From Rhea pennata (Eukaryota > Chordata > Aves > Rheiformes > Rheidae): a DNA stretch of 64,000 bases. The stretch spans positions 117,993,966 through 118,057,965 of the forward strand of contig NC_084664.1 of assembly GCF_028389875.1 (NCBI RefSeq). Reading direction: 5' to 3'. Below the pieces are notes generated by a model. That model had not been told where the DNA came from and ran no database searches. It worked only from the letters and a program-made list of their open reading frames with translations. Each line of letters starts with the position of its first letter. The first letter of the stretch is position 1. Made by a program: the position numbers and the translations under genes. Positions 26,672 through 33,868 of this stretch are shown piece by piece.

Positions 26672-28970
26672 GTTACTATTTTTCCTCCTCAGACTTGTTC
26701 CACTGTTTAGGATTTCTAGTTATTGATGTCAGAGACAGACTGCATCTTCCCTGGCCATCACACTATTACATAATCACTTCTCACGAGCACTGTAAGGCCA
26801 TCATGTCCAAGGTGGCTAGATTAGACTGCAGGTGATTACAATACTGAGAACTCCAAGATGCTCTACCCAAACCGGTAAAGGTTCTCTGCTGGAGTTAGAC
26901 AGACAGAAAAACTTAGATGACAAGAGACAGGTTTCTAAGACTAGTTATATCATCCAGTGTGATTTCAGCTGTCATTGACAGAAAAGAAAAAAAAAAGCAA
27001 AGTCAGAAAAAAAAATTCTTACACAATACTCAGATCATTCGCAGTGAAATAAAAACAGTACCTAATTGCTGTCTCTTGGTCACCATGGCCAAGCTACTTT
27101 GCTCAAGTCTCCTTATCTTGCGTTCCTTTTGATGAAGTAAACTTGAAGCTAAATACTTGTTTTGAATAACAGTTGGCACTAGACACTAACTATTCAAGTC
27201 CCTTTATTAGGGTTGTCATCCATAAATGCTGGGAAAGAATCTATTGGTGCAAAGATTTCTGTTCTCAGCTAGATTCTTCAGCCTCTTAACTGCAGCTTAT
27301 ATGGATATCCACAACTTCAATACAGTTTCAGAATCACAGGTCATCTTCAATGTTACTTCAAAACAGTAACTTCATTTCACAAATCTTCATTTCATTTATT
27401 AGAGAAGCAGCAATAAATCATACACCAGCTGCTTATATTTAAAGTCTATTATGATACTGCAAGAGTGCTTCATGTAACTAAAATGTCTAAATGGACCCTA
27501 GTAGCATCATTCTCTCATTTACAAAAGACTAAACTACATCCCCTTCAGTGGGAAAACATTATAAGGCAAGAAATTTAAGAAGTCTAATCCGTGACACATT
27601 CCCTACTTATTTTTTATATTTATTTGAAGTGCAGTAATTGACAGGCATATCAATATTGCATGAGGTGCTATAACTCACTGCACCTTGAAAGGTTTTACCA
27701 GACAACTAAAAGGTGATGAACACGGAGATGCTAAATAGCAAGAAGATACTAGTGTGTATGAAAGTTACCACAGAGATTCAGCTGCCTAATTAGCATGAAC
27801 ATTTTATAGTAATCACTGCAGAGATTTTTAAGCACTGAGTAAGTACACTGAGAAGGCTTTACAGGTATTTGTGAAGGAACTCACGAGTAAGGCGAAAATG
27901 TCAACATTCCCTGGAAAAAAGAAAACATGTAACCTAGCCAAAGACATGGAACAGTGAAATATCAGTACCATACAGAAGTATACTTCTTGCCTCATTTCAA
28001 GGTAACATTAACCAAGTGCTGAAAGCATCATGTAGTGAGAAGGCGCCTGATATTTTCCCAAAAATAACAACAGAAGAGCAAACTAGGAAAACAGCAGACT
28101 GTGTGTGTGTCTATGTACATATGTGTGTGTAAGTGTATATATACATATATATATATACACACATACACACATTTTTTTATCTGATCTAGACTTGTACAGT
28201 TATTTAAGGTAACATTTCTTATACAAACCATTTCTCCCTCCACTTACGTGATACTTTGGGAAGTGGAAGCTAAGTACCTTTAAAATCTATGAGGAGACAT
28301 TCCGTTGATAGAAGAAAATGACAAAAAATAAAACTGATTCTTGATTTATGTTCACATGTGCTTTATTCCTAATGCAATTACGAATGATTTAAAAGATGCA
28401 TTTAGATGACTCAAGCAGGCAACTTTGCAGCTCTTTCCTGGTTTCAGCCATTAATTTACAACACGATGGAACGGTGAGCAGATTTTTTTGCCTCACTTTT
28501 CCGGCCTGGGAAATAAGAATGGCACTGACCTATTCCTCAGTGGCAGATGAATCTTCTGGAGCACTTAAAATTAACAGAACACAGATGCAAGACGAACACA
28601 AGTTATCGCCGGTGCGAGCCTCGGTGGTCGCTGGTAGCAGCCACTGCTCTGACCCTCCCTCAGCAGAGAGGAGCGGGAGGGAAAAGAGGGGGTCGCGGTG
28701 AGCCCTGCTCCTCTCGGCGCTGCGCCTACCTGCCCACACGGCTCCGCGCACAGCAGCGCGACGTGACAGGGCCGCCGGGCCGCGCGCCCACGCCACGCCA
28801 CGCCACGCCACTCCACGCCGCCCCTGCTCCCCCCGGGGGGCGGCCCCCGACTCACCGATCCCGGGGGCCACATAGATGAAGTAGAGGCAGGACGAGGAGA
28901 AGGAGAAGAAGAAGATGAAGGCGAGCATGGAGCGATTGGAGACCCGCAGCGCCCTGCGCAGCAGTGACAT
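3945..28970 (-). CDS. B4GALT6: B4GALT6, beta-1,4-galactosyltransferase 6 (lactosylceramide synthase), full gene span
   Basis: Spliced CDS of nine exons: 28970-28856, 17616-17500, 17147-17034, 10978-10854, 10320-10204, 8881-8694, 6526-6404, 5531-5430 and 4092-3945. They total 1149 nt, 382 codons plus TGA, the same length as human B4GALT6. The product is a type II Golgi membrane enzyme that transfers galactose from UDP-Gal to glucosylceramide to make lactosylceramide, the entry step to most complex glycosphingolipids. Visible parts are a short basic cytoplasmic tail, one membrane segment (about residues 15-36), a lumenal stem with several N-glycosylation sequons (N71, N75, N83/N84, N99), FRNRHEHL (164-171), the Mn-binding DVD (228-230), FGGVSGLT (266-273), WGWGGEDDDLW (288-298) and the metal-site HHH (323-325). 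The N-terminal tail RVSNRS favours B4GALT6 over its close paralogue B4GALT5, whose tail I recall as different. No frameshift or missing catalytic residue was found. Confidence 0.97.
4093..5429 (-). other. B4GALT6 intron 8 with a compound microsatellite
   Basis: GT-AG intron. It holds ATAC/(AT)n/(AC)n at 4311-4366: about 34 bp of AT followed by about 14 bp of AC. Nothing else is recognised. Confidence 0.8.
4311..4366. repeat. (ATAC)(AT)n(AC)n compound microsatellite
   Basis: Direct reading shows ATAC units, then a long perfect AT run, then AC units. The pure AT tract is palindromic and could extrude a cruciform. Confidence 0.9.
5430..5531 (-). CDS. B4GALT6: B4GALT6 coding exon 8: metal-binding histidines
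   Basis: 102 nt coding from R300 (split codon) to R334 (split). It reads VRYAGYNVTRPEGDLGKYKS then IPHHHRGEVQFLG. The HHH run (323-325) holds the third metal ligand of the family. A sequon lies at N307-V-T. The acceptor is CTGTAG and the donor GTAAGAGAAAC. Human has H at position 302, from memory; here it is R. Confidence 0.95.
5532..6403 (-). other. B4GALT6 intron 7
   Basis: AT-rich intron with a short (AT)n tract at 6310-6329 and an ATGT run near 5907. No other feature is recognised. Confidence 0.8.
6404..6526 (-). CDS. B4GALT6: B4GALT6 coding exon 7: acceptor-site WGWGGEDDD motif
   Basis: 123 nt coding I259-N299 plus two bases. It contains FFGGVSGLTVEQF (265-277) and NAFWGWGGEDDDLWN (285-299). 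In the family, WGWGGEDDD holds the acceptor-binding and catalytic acidic residues. The acceptor is TCATTTTCAG; the donor GTGAGTG is at the complement of 6397-6403. All catalytic residues are intact. Confidence 0.97.
6527..8693 (-). other. B4GALT6 intron 6
   Basis: GT-AG intron. It holds a (GT)n tract with GC interruptions at 7719-7752, followed by alternating purine/pyrimidine AT/GT sequence to about 7850. An antisense open frame at 7206-7544 has no ATG at its head and no family resemblance. No gene is called. Confidence 0.75.
7719..7852. repeat. (GT)n plus alternating purine-pyrimidine tract
   Basis: GT repeats with GC inserts are followed by TATATACATATGTGTGCATG-type alternation. Such sequence can adopt Z-DNA; this is inference from composition. 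Confidence 0.8.
8694..8881 (-). CDS. B4GALT6: B4GALT6 coding exon 6: DVD metal-binding motif
   Basis: 188 nt coding T197-Y258 plus two bases. It starts TGTQPFNRAMLFNVGF, carries FHDVDHLPENDRNYYGCGEM (DVD 228-230, the Mn and sugar-nucleotide ligand) and ends AAKLDKYMY. The acceptor follows a strong pyrimidine tract (TTTCTCCTTTGTTTTGTG then TTTGAAG). The donor is GTAAGTTAT. An open frame runs into the preceding intron, but the exon must begin at ACA (8881) to keep EQ|TGTQ. Confidence 0.97.
8882..10203 (-). other. B4GALT6 intron 5
   Basis: GT-AG intron, AT-rich, with a T-rich run at 9702-9738. No repeat family is recognised. Confidence 0.75.
10204..10320 (-). CDS. B4GALT6: B4GALT6 coding exon 5: UDP-binding strand, FRNRHEHL motif
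   Basis: 117 nt, phase 0 at both ends, coding V158-Q196. VAILIPFRNRHEHLP is the beta-4-galactosyltransferase signature that contacts the nucleotide of UDP-Gal. The exon ends EFAFYVVEQ. The acceptor is TTTTTGAAG; the donor GTAACAG begins at the complement of 10203. Confidence 0.96.
10321..10853 (-). other. B4GALT6 intron 4
   Basis: Short AT-rich intron with an imperfect TA-rich stretch near 10710-10790. Nothing else is seen. Confidence 0.75.
10854..10978 (-). CDS. B4GALT6: B4GALT6 coding exon 4: start of the catalytic domain
   Basis: 125 nt coding R116-K157, with the central run VFSKDLDIKPGGRWKPKDC. The acceptor AG is the complement of 10979-10980; the donor GTAAGATAA lies at the complement of 10845-10853. 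The exon ends exactly after the codon for K157 (phase 0), within the conserved PRWKVA segment that continues in exon 5. Confidence 0.95.
11850..13980 (+). mobile_element. Degenerate CR1 LINE in intron 3, antisense to B4GALT6
   Basis: Several blocks in collinear order resemble recalled amniote CR1 sequence. They are an upstream block with GAGAACTAATTGACAAT and GTAGAAGGTAATTTTGAA (about 12110-12150), a reverse-transcriptase-coding block at about 12855-12960, a later block with GGCAAATATCATTCTGGAAT (about 13426-13480), then GGCAAGCAGAAATTAGACTA (about 13726) and a degraded 3' end near 13900-13975. All frames are broken. A 26-nt A run (13146-13171) interrupts it. The left boundary is uncertain, and it could be two fragments. 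CR1 moves by target-primed reverse transcription; this copy is long dead. Confidence 0.6.
15147..15172. repeat. A9-G17 homopolymer junction
   Basis: Nine A followed by seventeen G on the plus strand. A pure G17 run can form a G-quadruplex in DNA. It is transcribed as C17 in the B4GALT6 pre-mRNA. Confidence 0.9.
17034..17147 (-). CDS. B4GALT6: B4GALT6 coding exon 3: stem region
   Basis: 114 nt coding D78-M115 plus one base, starting DYPEGNNSSDYLAQ and ending CPEKLPYM. The acceptor follows a T-rich tract ending TTTTTAAG; the donor is GTAAGT at the complement of 17028-17033. Sequons fall at N83/N84 and N99-F-T. C108 lies in the stem-to-catalytic transition, where the family has conserved cysteines. 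Only 352 bp of intron separate it from exon 2. Confidence 0.95.
   Translation of the reverse strand: MILKETILVTILLKPQCIFQKTSLILLTRLVQKSCLT
17148..17499 (-). other. B4GALT6 intron 2
   Basis: 352-bp AT-rich GT-AG intron without recognisable elements. Confidence 0.85.
17500..17616 (-). CDS. B4GALT6: B4GALT6 coding exon 2: start of the lumenal stem
   Basis: 117 nt coding A39-T77 plus one base, starting (A)NTYLFMVQARGIML and ending NTTLNGT. The acceptor AG is the complement of 17617-17618; the donor GTAAGAATA is the complement of 17491-17499. The phase matches exon 1 (one base carried in and one out). Two sequons (N71-T-T, N75-G-T) lie near the end, which suits the glycosylated stem of a Golgi glycosyltransferase. 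Confidence 0.95.
17948..18121. repeat. 87-bp tandem duplication in intron 1
   Basis: Copy 1 is 17948-18034 and copy 2 is 18035-18121. The only difference I see is A/G in CCTC[A/G]TATATGC, so the duplication is recent. The unit is 87 bp, a multiple of three, which creates open frames with repeated peptides that are not genes. Confidence 0.97.
21675..21735 (+). mobile_element. Fragment of a tRNA-derived SINE head
   Basis: 21675-21705 matches the tRNA-like head of the SINE at 54.5 kb with about one indel and a few mismatches. It includes a Pol III A-box-like TAGCTCACTTGG. Beyond about 21710 the match fades, and no CR1 tail is visible. It could be an older, truncated or different-tailed SINE. 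Confidence 0.45.
22203..22249. repeat. (CAAA)n / poly-A tract
   Basis: CAAA units grade into a long A run in intron 1 (T-rich in gene sense). Confidence 0.9.
23500..24180 (+). mobile_element. Degenerate CR1 LINE fragment (reverse-transcriptase region) in intron 1
   Basis: Collinear blocks resemble the CR1 RT-coding region: CACCTGTATTTAAGAAGTTA near 23552, where the family encodes a P-x-FKKG motif; GGTTAACAGAAAGATCACAA at 23828, then GTAATTGAAAATGGGAAATC and ACATTTCTAGAACAAGTCCC; then AGCAGAGTTTACACATGGCA near 23975 (family: KFADDTK). All frames are broken by stops and indels. Ends are uncertain. Assignment is by recalled consensus. Confidence 0.5.
25745..26115 (+). mobile_element. CR1 LINE 3' fragment in intron 1
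   Basis: It reads in CR1 order: TTTGTCCAGTCTTAAG, GGCTAAGGGGAGATGGAACT, then AATGCACACAAGGTGCAAAA, GGAAATTCCTATTACATATT, GGAGATATTCAAAAACCCAG, GCAGGGGTTGGATCAGATCT, and finally ATTATTCTGTG, the decayed CR1 terminal repeat. It is a typical 5'-truncated avian CR1, younger than the copy at 11.9-14 kb judging by match quality. Confidence 0.85.
26314..26336. repeat. C14-A9 homopolymer junction
   Basis: Fourteen C then nine A. In B4GALT6 sense this is T9-G14, so the pre-mRNA would carry a G14 run with quadruplex potential. Confidence 0.9.
26614..26668. repeat. (CT)n - spacer - (GA)n inverted microsatellite
   Basis: (CT)8 at 26614-26629, spacer TTAAAAAAA, then (GA)15 to 26668. The two arms are complementary and could fold into a hairpin. 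Confidence 0.9.
28098..28171. repeat. (TG)n / (TA)n / (AC)n alternating tract
   Basis: TG repeats, then TATATACATATATATATA, then ACACACATACACACAT. The ends are partly complementary. It causes a spurious Tyr/His/Val-rich open frame. Confidence 0.9.
28788..28818. repeat. (CCACG)n pentamer tract in intron 1 beside the exon 1 donor
   Basis: CCACG units repeat in tandem with one interruption (CCACTCCACG), ending 33 nt from the exon 1 donor site. In gene sense it is (GGCGT)n, a G-rich intronic tract. Confidence 0.8.
28856..28970 (-). CDS. B4GALT6: B4GALT6 coding exon 1: start codon, cytoplasmic tail and membrane anchor
   Basis: ATG at 28970-28968 begins MSLLRRALRVSNRS, followed by a Phe/Ser-rich hydrophobic segment ending LYFIYVAPGI (residues 1-38 plus one base of codon 39). 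The donor is CG|GTGAGT, with GTGAG on the complement of 28851-28855. The start has A at -3. It is chosen because the tail, anchor and VAPGI junction align with human B4GALT6 as I recall it. The open frame runs on past the donor into intron 1, but that part is GC-rich shadow, not protein. Confidence 0.96.
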
Positions 28971-29007
28971 CCTCCCGCCGAGCCGGCCCGTCCGGCGGCC
29001 GCCGCTC

Positions 29008-29064
29008 TCAACCCCGCGGAGCCGCGGCGGCGCTTTCCACAGCGCGGCGGCGAGCTGCTCCCAT
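29008..29064 (-). other. Upstream ORF 1 in the B4GALT6 leader (18 codons)
   Basis: ATG at 29064-29062 sits in CCATGGG context (G at +4, T at -3). It opens a frame starting MGAARRR and ends at TGA 29010-29008, 37 nt before the main ATG and in another frame. If the transcript starts upstream of 29064, it would be met first by scanning ribosomes. Coding is inferred; translation is not shown. Confidence 0.5.
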
Positions 29065-29301
29065 GGACCGGGCGGCGAGACGGCGGTGCAGGGGCTCCCG
29101 CTCTCCCTCCCGCCGCACCCTCGGGAGCGGGAGCGACAGCGGCCGCGAGGGGCGGAGGCCGGTCCCCAGCGCGCGGCGTGCGGCGGCGGGGCAGCGCCGT
29201 GAGGGGAGCGGAGCGGAGCAGAGGGCGGCGGCGCCCTGTGGCGGGGCTGGCGGCGGAGCGGGGCTGCCGCCGCGCGGGCAGGCCGGAGCGGGGAGGGTCG
29301 C

Positions 29302-29346
29302 CTAGCGCTGCCGCGGGGACTGGGGACGGCTCCCGCCGCTGTTCAT
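29302..29346 (-). other. Possible upstream ORF 2 (14 codons)
   Basis: ATG at 29346-29344, with G at -3, opens MNSGGSRPQSPRQR and stops at TAG. It lies about 330 nt upstream of the main start, so whether it is in the mRNA depends on the unknown start site. Confidence 0.3.
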
Positions 29347-29555
29347 GCCGCCGCCGCCGCCCGCTGCCTCCCCACGAGCGGCGGCTGCAGCATCCCCGCT
29401 GCCGGCGCGGAAAGTCACCGCCGCGCCACGCCGCGCCCTGCCCCGGCGCTCCCACCTCCTCCCGCACCGGCGGGAAGCGCGCTGCACCCGGCCGGCCGGC
29501 GCGGCGCCGCGCGGCCTGGCCCCGCCCCGCAGAGACCCGGCTACTGCGGCGGTTG

Positions 29556-29567
29556 GGCGCGTGCGCG
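29556..29567. promoter_or_regulatory. NRF1-like site
   Basis: GGCGCGTGCGCG resembles the NRF1 palindrome (GCGCAYGCGC) with one central change. NRF1 sites are common in avian CpG-island promoters. Confidence 0.4.
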
Positions 29568-29699
29568 AGCCCCGGCGCGGCGGCGCTGGACTGCAGAACT
29601 GCGGCGGGCGCGCGCCCCGCACTCCAGCGTAGGGAGCCGGGGGCTTCGGCGGCGCTTCCGCTCTGCTGCGGCGCGGCGGGCAACGCCCCGCGCTCCGGA

Positions 29700-29742
29700 C
29701 CAATGGGAGGCAAGAGGGAAGCGAGCCCACCCTCCCGATTGG
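29700..29742. promoter_or_regulatory. Pair of opposed CCAAT boxes (NF-Y type)
   Basis: CCAAT at 29700-29704 reads on the plus strand (GACCAATGGGAG). ATTGG at 29738-29742 reads as CCAAT on the minus strand (CAGCCAATCGGG). The extended contexts match NF-Y sites. The minus-strand box points towards B4GALT6, the other away from it. Confidence 0.55.
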
Positions 29743-29769
29743 CTGCCGGCGTGAAACCGCTTGTATCCC

Positions 29770-29780
29770 CGGGGCGGGGG
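29770..29780. promoter_or_regulatory. GC box (Sp1/KLF type)
   Basis: CGGGGCGGGGG is a canonical Sp1-family GC box within the CpG island, about 30 bp from the second CCAAT box. Function is inferred from motif and position only. Confidence 0.5.
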
Positions 29781-29825
29781 ATTTGGCCGCGGCGTGGCTG
29801 GGGTCCGTGGGGGTCCTCGCGGGCG

Positions 29826-29833
29826 TCACGTGG
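29826..29833. promoter_or_regulatory. E-box TCACGTGG (USF/TFE3/MYC class)
   Basis: The CACGTG core is at 29827-29832, with the 5' T favoured by USF and TFEB/TFE3 factors. One E-box in a CpG-island promoter is suggestive only. Confidence 0.45.
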
Positions 29834-32800
29834 CCGAGGGGGCGGGAAGAGCCGTTAGGAGGCAGGGGCGGAGGGGCAGACCCCCCCGCCCCCACCCCGG
29901 GCCTGGCGGGCTGCGCCCTGTCTCGCCCGCTGCTCCGGTTGTGCCCGGCCGTGAGGCAAGCGGTGCCGTTACCGCTGCCCTCCTTCCCCTGCCTTTTGTC
30001 GGCGGGTCCGGGCCGGCAGGGACCCAGCCGGGCCTCTGAGGGGAGCTCGGCCTGTGCCTGCCACCGAGGCCACCGTCCGTATACTGCCCCGTACCGATCG
30101 CTGCTCAAAATCATGCACTTGAGCTGCTTTTGGCCCAGAGCAGTGGGCAACGAGAGTCAGGGCTGTCAGATCTAAGTTATCCCCAGAGCAGCTCTGCAGC
30201 GCAGATTATAGAAAACATTCCCTAGAGGTTTGGCTACACTTGCTCCCTTAAAACTGCTGAATTCGTCTATGTCCAGGGTTTATTCTCAGACTTGTTTCAT
30301 GGAAGTCATATTTTAAAGGCCTGTAATACCAGCTTCACTTAAAGTGACGATTCTTCTTTCTTGCTTCAGCAACTTACCACCAAGTTGCTAGGTGATAGGG
30401 TCAAGCCAGTGATCTCTCCATTCCTCGGCAGCATGCTCTCACTGATGGGAAGATACGTGCCAGGAGGCTGGCATCCAGCCAGGTTGTGCCTGGGTGCACC
30501 TGCAATAGCAGCAGAGTCGGGTTGCACAAGAATTCAGGTCTGCGTTGTTAAAACGTGCTGCGTTTATTTAGAAGTAGGGTAAAAAGAATGGAACTACAGA
30601 ATTGCTTCCCCCTGCCCCATTCCATGATTTCCTCATAGTCACTCAAGTCACATACCTGCAATATGGGTTTTATGCAACAGGCCTTATTGATAACTTAATT
30701 TTATTTTGGTAATGATTAAGTGGGCAAATATGTTCATTTATCCAGCACAACTGGGTCGAGTAGGGTTTATCCTTTAGGCTGAAGGGGGATGACCTTATCA
30801 CTTCCTTCACTTCAGTCATGGCTTCCAGCAAAACAAGTCTAGTCTGCAGGCTTCCATTTCAGTATTTTCATATCATAAATGTAAAAAGGCTAAGTCAATT
30901 AAGTAATTAAACATCAGAACTAGAAATTTGGATTCATTGGTTAATCAGTTAAGTAATGCAAATAAATGAAAGTAATAACAAACCCATGAGCTGATTTAAA
31001 AGGCATCTTAAATAGTTTAGTTAGATAAGGAGCTACTCTAGTGTCCTCCAATATTGCTGCTAGTTGAAAAGGAACATTTTGTACAGTACAGTACACAAAG
31101 CACAGTAGAATACAGTACATATAGTAACAAACTCTAGCCACATAGGAACTTACTGATTGTCACTTTGATACAGAGCGTGGACACTGGAATTTCCCAATGA
31201 GTGTTTCCAAAGGAAAGAGAAGATAACATTCCTTCAGCTCTGGAACAGATTTGTAAGTAATATTTGATGGATGTTCTTGCAATAAGTATTAGCTAGATAT
31301 GTTGGGTAATACATTTTGTCCTAAAATTGTTTCTTAAATTCCAAGAGCTGCTGCAGAAGTTAGCATATAACATTTGTTTCATTAAACAGATGTTACAATA
31401 GAAATAAAACTTTAAACTACCACATACATATATGACTTATACTGGAAGCTTCAGCTAACTATAATGTAGCTGGTGCTTGTGAATGTGAACCTGGTATGCT
31501 GAAGCAAAAATGTATTGTAATTTTTTGTCTTAACTAGTTGCATGTGGCAACTACCACTCATTAAAGTAAAATTCATTTTATATGTGATACAGTGTTGCTA
31601 CTACTTAATTTTTATGCATTAATACTATTAATTTACTCTATGACCTGTAATAACTGAGTATTAATTGACATATACTTCTCTGGTACTTCACTTTTATTAG
31701 TGGTTTTGATATTATTTTTGTAGATTTTTGCCTTGCTGTAAGCATGGAAGAGGACATTAGAATATGAAGACAATGAAAATTTTCAGAATCCTATCCGTGA
31801 CAGTAAGGTTCACGGTACAGGAGATCTTAAGACTGGCCCTAACTTTCATGTGGAGGAACAGTGAGTGGTGCTGTATACATCATTCTGCATAAAAGTAAGT
31901 GTCATGCCTTCAGCTTAAGACTGTTAATTTTGTATTCATTGTAGTTAAAATGCTATTTTAGAATAGATGAAAGTATGCTAAGTAGAAGAAGCTTATGTTT
32001 AGACTACTAGCTACACTTCTGTAAGGCACTAAGTGCTACTGTGATGATCATGAGAAAACTTGTGACATAATAGCTTAACCTAAATATGTAGGGACATTTG
32101 TGTAAGACTATCAAAAATGAATTTCAAAAGACAGTTTTGTCATTTTAATTGATTCTCCATGACTAGTGCACGGTTGTGGTAGACACCTAGGCCCGCTACC
32201 TGCTCTGAAAAGAATACTCAGAATGTCTACCAACTTACTTCTTTAAGCATTATTTTTTCTTCAGTAGGAAGATTCTTCTGCCATAAATAGCTCGCTGCTT
32301 TGAAAAAGTCACAAAAATGCAATTTACTTATTACTCCTTATGGAGGAGAGCACAAAATACCTTCAAAAGGCAAGCCTAAAACCATGACAGACAATTCATA
32401 TTGGTTATGATATCATTTATTATGATGATAATGGTTATGATTATTATAATGACAGTTTATTATGACATTTTCCTCCTTTTCCTTGATTTCTTTCTGCTCT
32501 ACAATGGCTAACATGTTAATGCTAATCCCTTTTCTGTTCTGTAGGAGCTATCAACCCTTTTATCTTTTTGCTCTAACTGATAGCAAAATTAGGCTAGGCT
32601 CAAGAAATTGTTTGCAACCTGTAGCTTGGAGTCTGCTATTTATTAGTCAGACTTGATTAAGTGATTCAGATTCCAAAAACATGGCCACTTTTACAAACTG
32701 TATCAGTAAATTTCCTACAGATTTTACTTCTCCTATAACCTTAAAATGGCTGTAACAAAGTATGTAACAGTTATTAATGCTGGTTATTTTGTAGTTGTTT

Positions 32801-33387
32801 ATAATATTACTTGTTAGTAACTATTTTATGTAGGTACAATTTACTACTATTTTCTGTACTATTTTATATACAAAAGAAAACATCTTAAAAGCCATTTCTG
32901 CCCCAGCATTCCCAGAAAGGGAATACTTCTTTAAAACAGAGACTATAATTTACCTAAAACAGAGAAGTTGTATGGATTAAGTCCGTAAAACTTCTAAAGA
33001 GACAGAAGTAATTAAATTTTTCTCTATTGTTTTTAGAAGGACTGCATCACCCACTAAGGCAATCTAGAAGCAAATCTGCATTCAGCAGCTCCAGTTGATA
33101 GCATTTGCATTGTAATCTCTCTCGGCTGCCAGGAATTTACTAAGGTTATTTAAGTTAAGCCGTGTCCTTGCTTTTAAAAAAGTGTGGGACTTTGTGACAG
33201 TTTGTTCTCAATAATAGGCTCAAATTAGATTCATAGAACTAGTAAATGGAATTATTTATGAAAAGGTTTTGTATTTGTAGGGACAGAGTTCCTTTCATAG
33301 TGGAAAATAAATAAATGAATCTTAGATAAGACAAGTTCTATATGGAATCTGGAAACTACTTACTATATTGTTTTTTATAATGGGATC

Positions 33388-33407
33388 AAAAAAAAAAAAA
33401 AAAAAAT
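33388..33407. repeat. Poly-A tract (A20)
   Basis: A perfect run of 20 A with no upstream retroposon body or terminal duplication recognised. Confidence 0.9.
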
Positions 33408-33846
33408 CTTACATGTTCTGTACCAGACAGCAGAAAAATTTAAGGACAGCTTTTACTCATTGTTCATTCAGGTAAGTAAACTGTGTCGTACTTCTGAAAC
33501 GTAGGTAAAATTTCTTAGATTCCTTTCAGTATGTTTCACTGTACATCTTCCTGTCCAATCATACATACATCCCTAGTTTTTGTAATGCGGAAGCATAATA
33601 CAGGTGTTCATTTTCCCATGCAACAGTGAGAAGAATTGAGCATCCATGATCATCTTTTTACTGCATGTGGTAGCAAGATGGAACCTAGCAAATATTCAAG
33701 TTGCAACTTCCTCAAATTTCCCTTTTGACAATTTAGCAAATAAATATTTCAGCCTTCTCCTCATAATGACCATCATTTTTTATTATATATGTTTTAATTA
33801 TATATGAGAACGTAACTGTTCTCTCTCCAAAACCTCAAAAATAGGA

Positions 33847-33868
33847 ATTTATTTATTTATTTATTTAT
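33847..33868. repeat. (ATTT)n microsatellite
   Basis: Five perfect ATTT units. Confidence 0.9.

Larger units (their letters stand above)
17617..28855 (-). other. B4GALT6 intron 1 (11.2 kb)
   Basis: Long first intron. It contains the 87-bp tandem duplication (17948-18121), a tRNA-derived SINE head (21675), a CAAA/A tract (22203-22249), two CR1 remnants (23500-24180, 25745-26115), a C14-A9 run (26314-26336), a CT/GA inverted tract (26614-26668), a GT/AT tract (28098-28171) and the left part of the CpG island. Stretches between these (18130-21670, 26670-28090) hold nothing recognised. Confidence 0.8.
28590..30080. promoter_or_regulatory. CpG island covering exon 1 and the promoter of B4GALT6
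   Basis: Base composition switches abruptly from AT-rich flanks to very GC- and CpG-rich sequence from about 28.59 to 30.08 kb, covering coding exon 1, the likely 5' leader and the upstream promoter. This suits a broadly expressed TATA-less promoter. The start site cannot be fixed by eye; the motif cluster at 29.56-29.83 kb suggests initiation at about 29.2-29.7 kb on the minus strand. Long open frames here on both strands are products of high GC content. Confidence 0.9.

Noticed and set aside
28571..29713. 380-codon minus-strand open frame across the CpG island
   Set aside because: Different frame from B4GALT6 exon 1, extremely Ala/Arg/Pro/Gly-rich, explained by high GC and few stop codons.
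29178..29858. 226-codon plus-strand open frame in the CpG island
   Set aside because: Arg/Gly/Pro-rich shadow of GC-rich DNA, with no domain and no splice context.
29302..30150. 282-codon minus-strand open frame upstream of exon 1
   Set aside because: Composition-driven GC-rich frame in the promoter; only its last short ATG-to-stop part is kept as a possible uORF.
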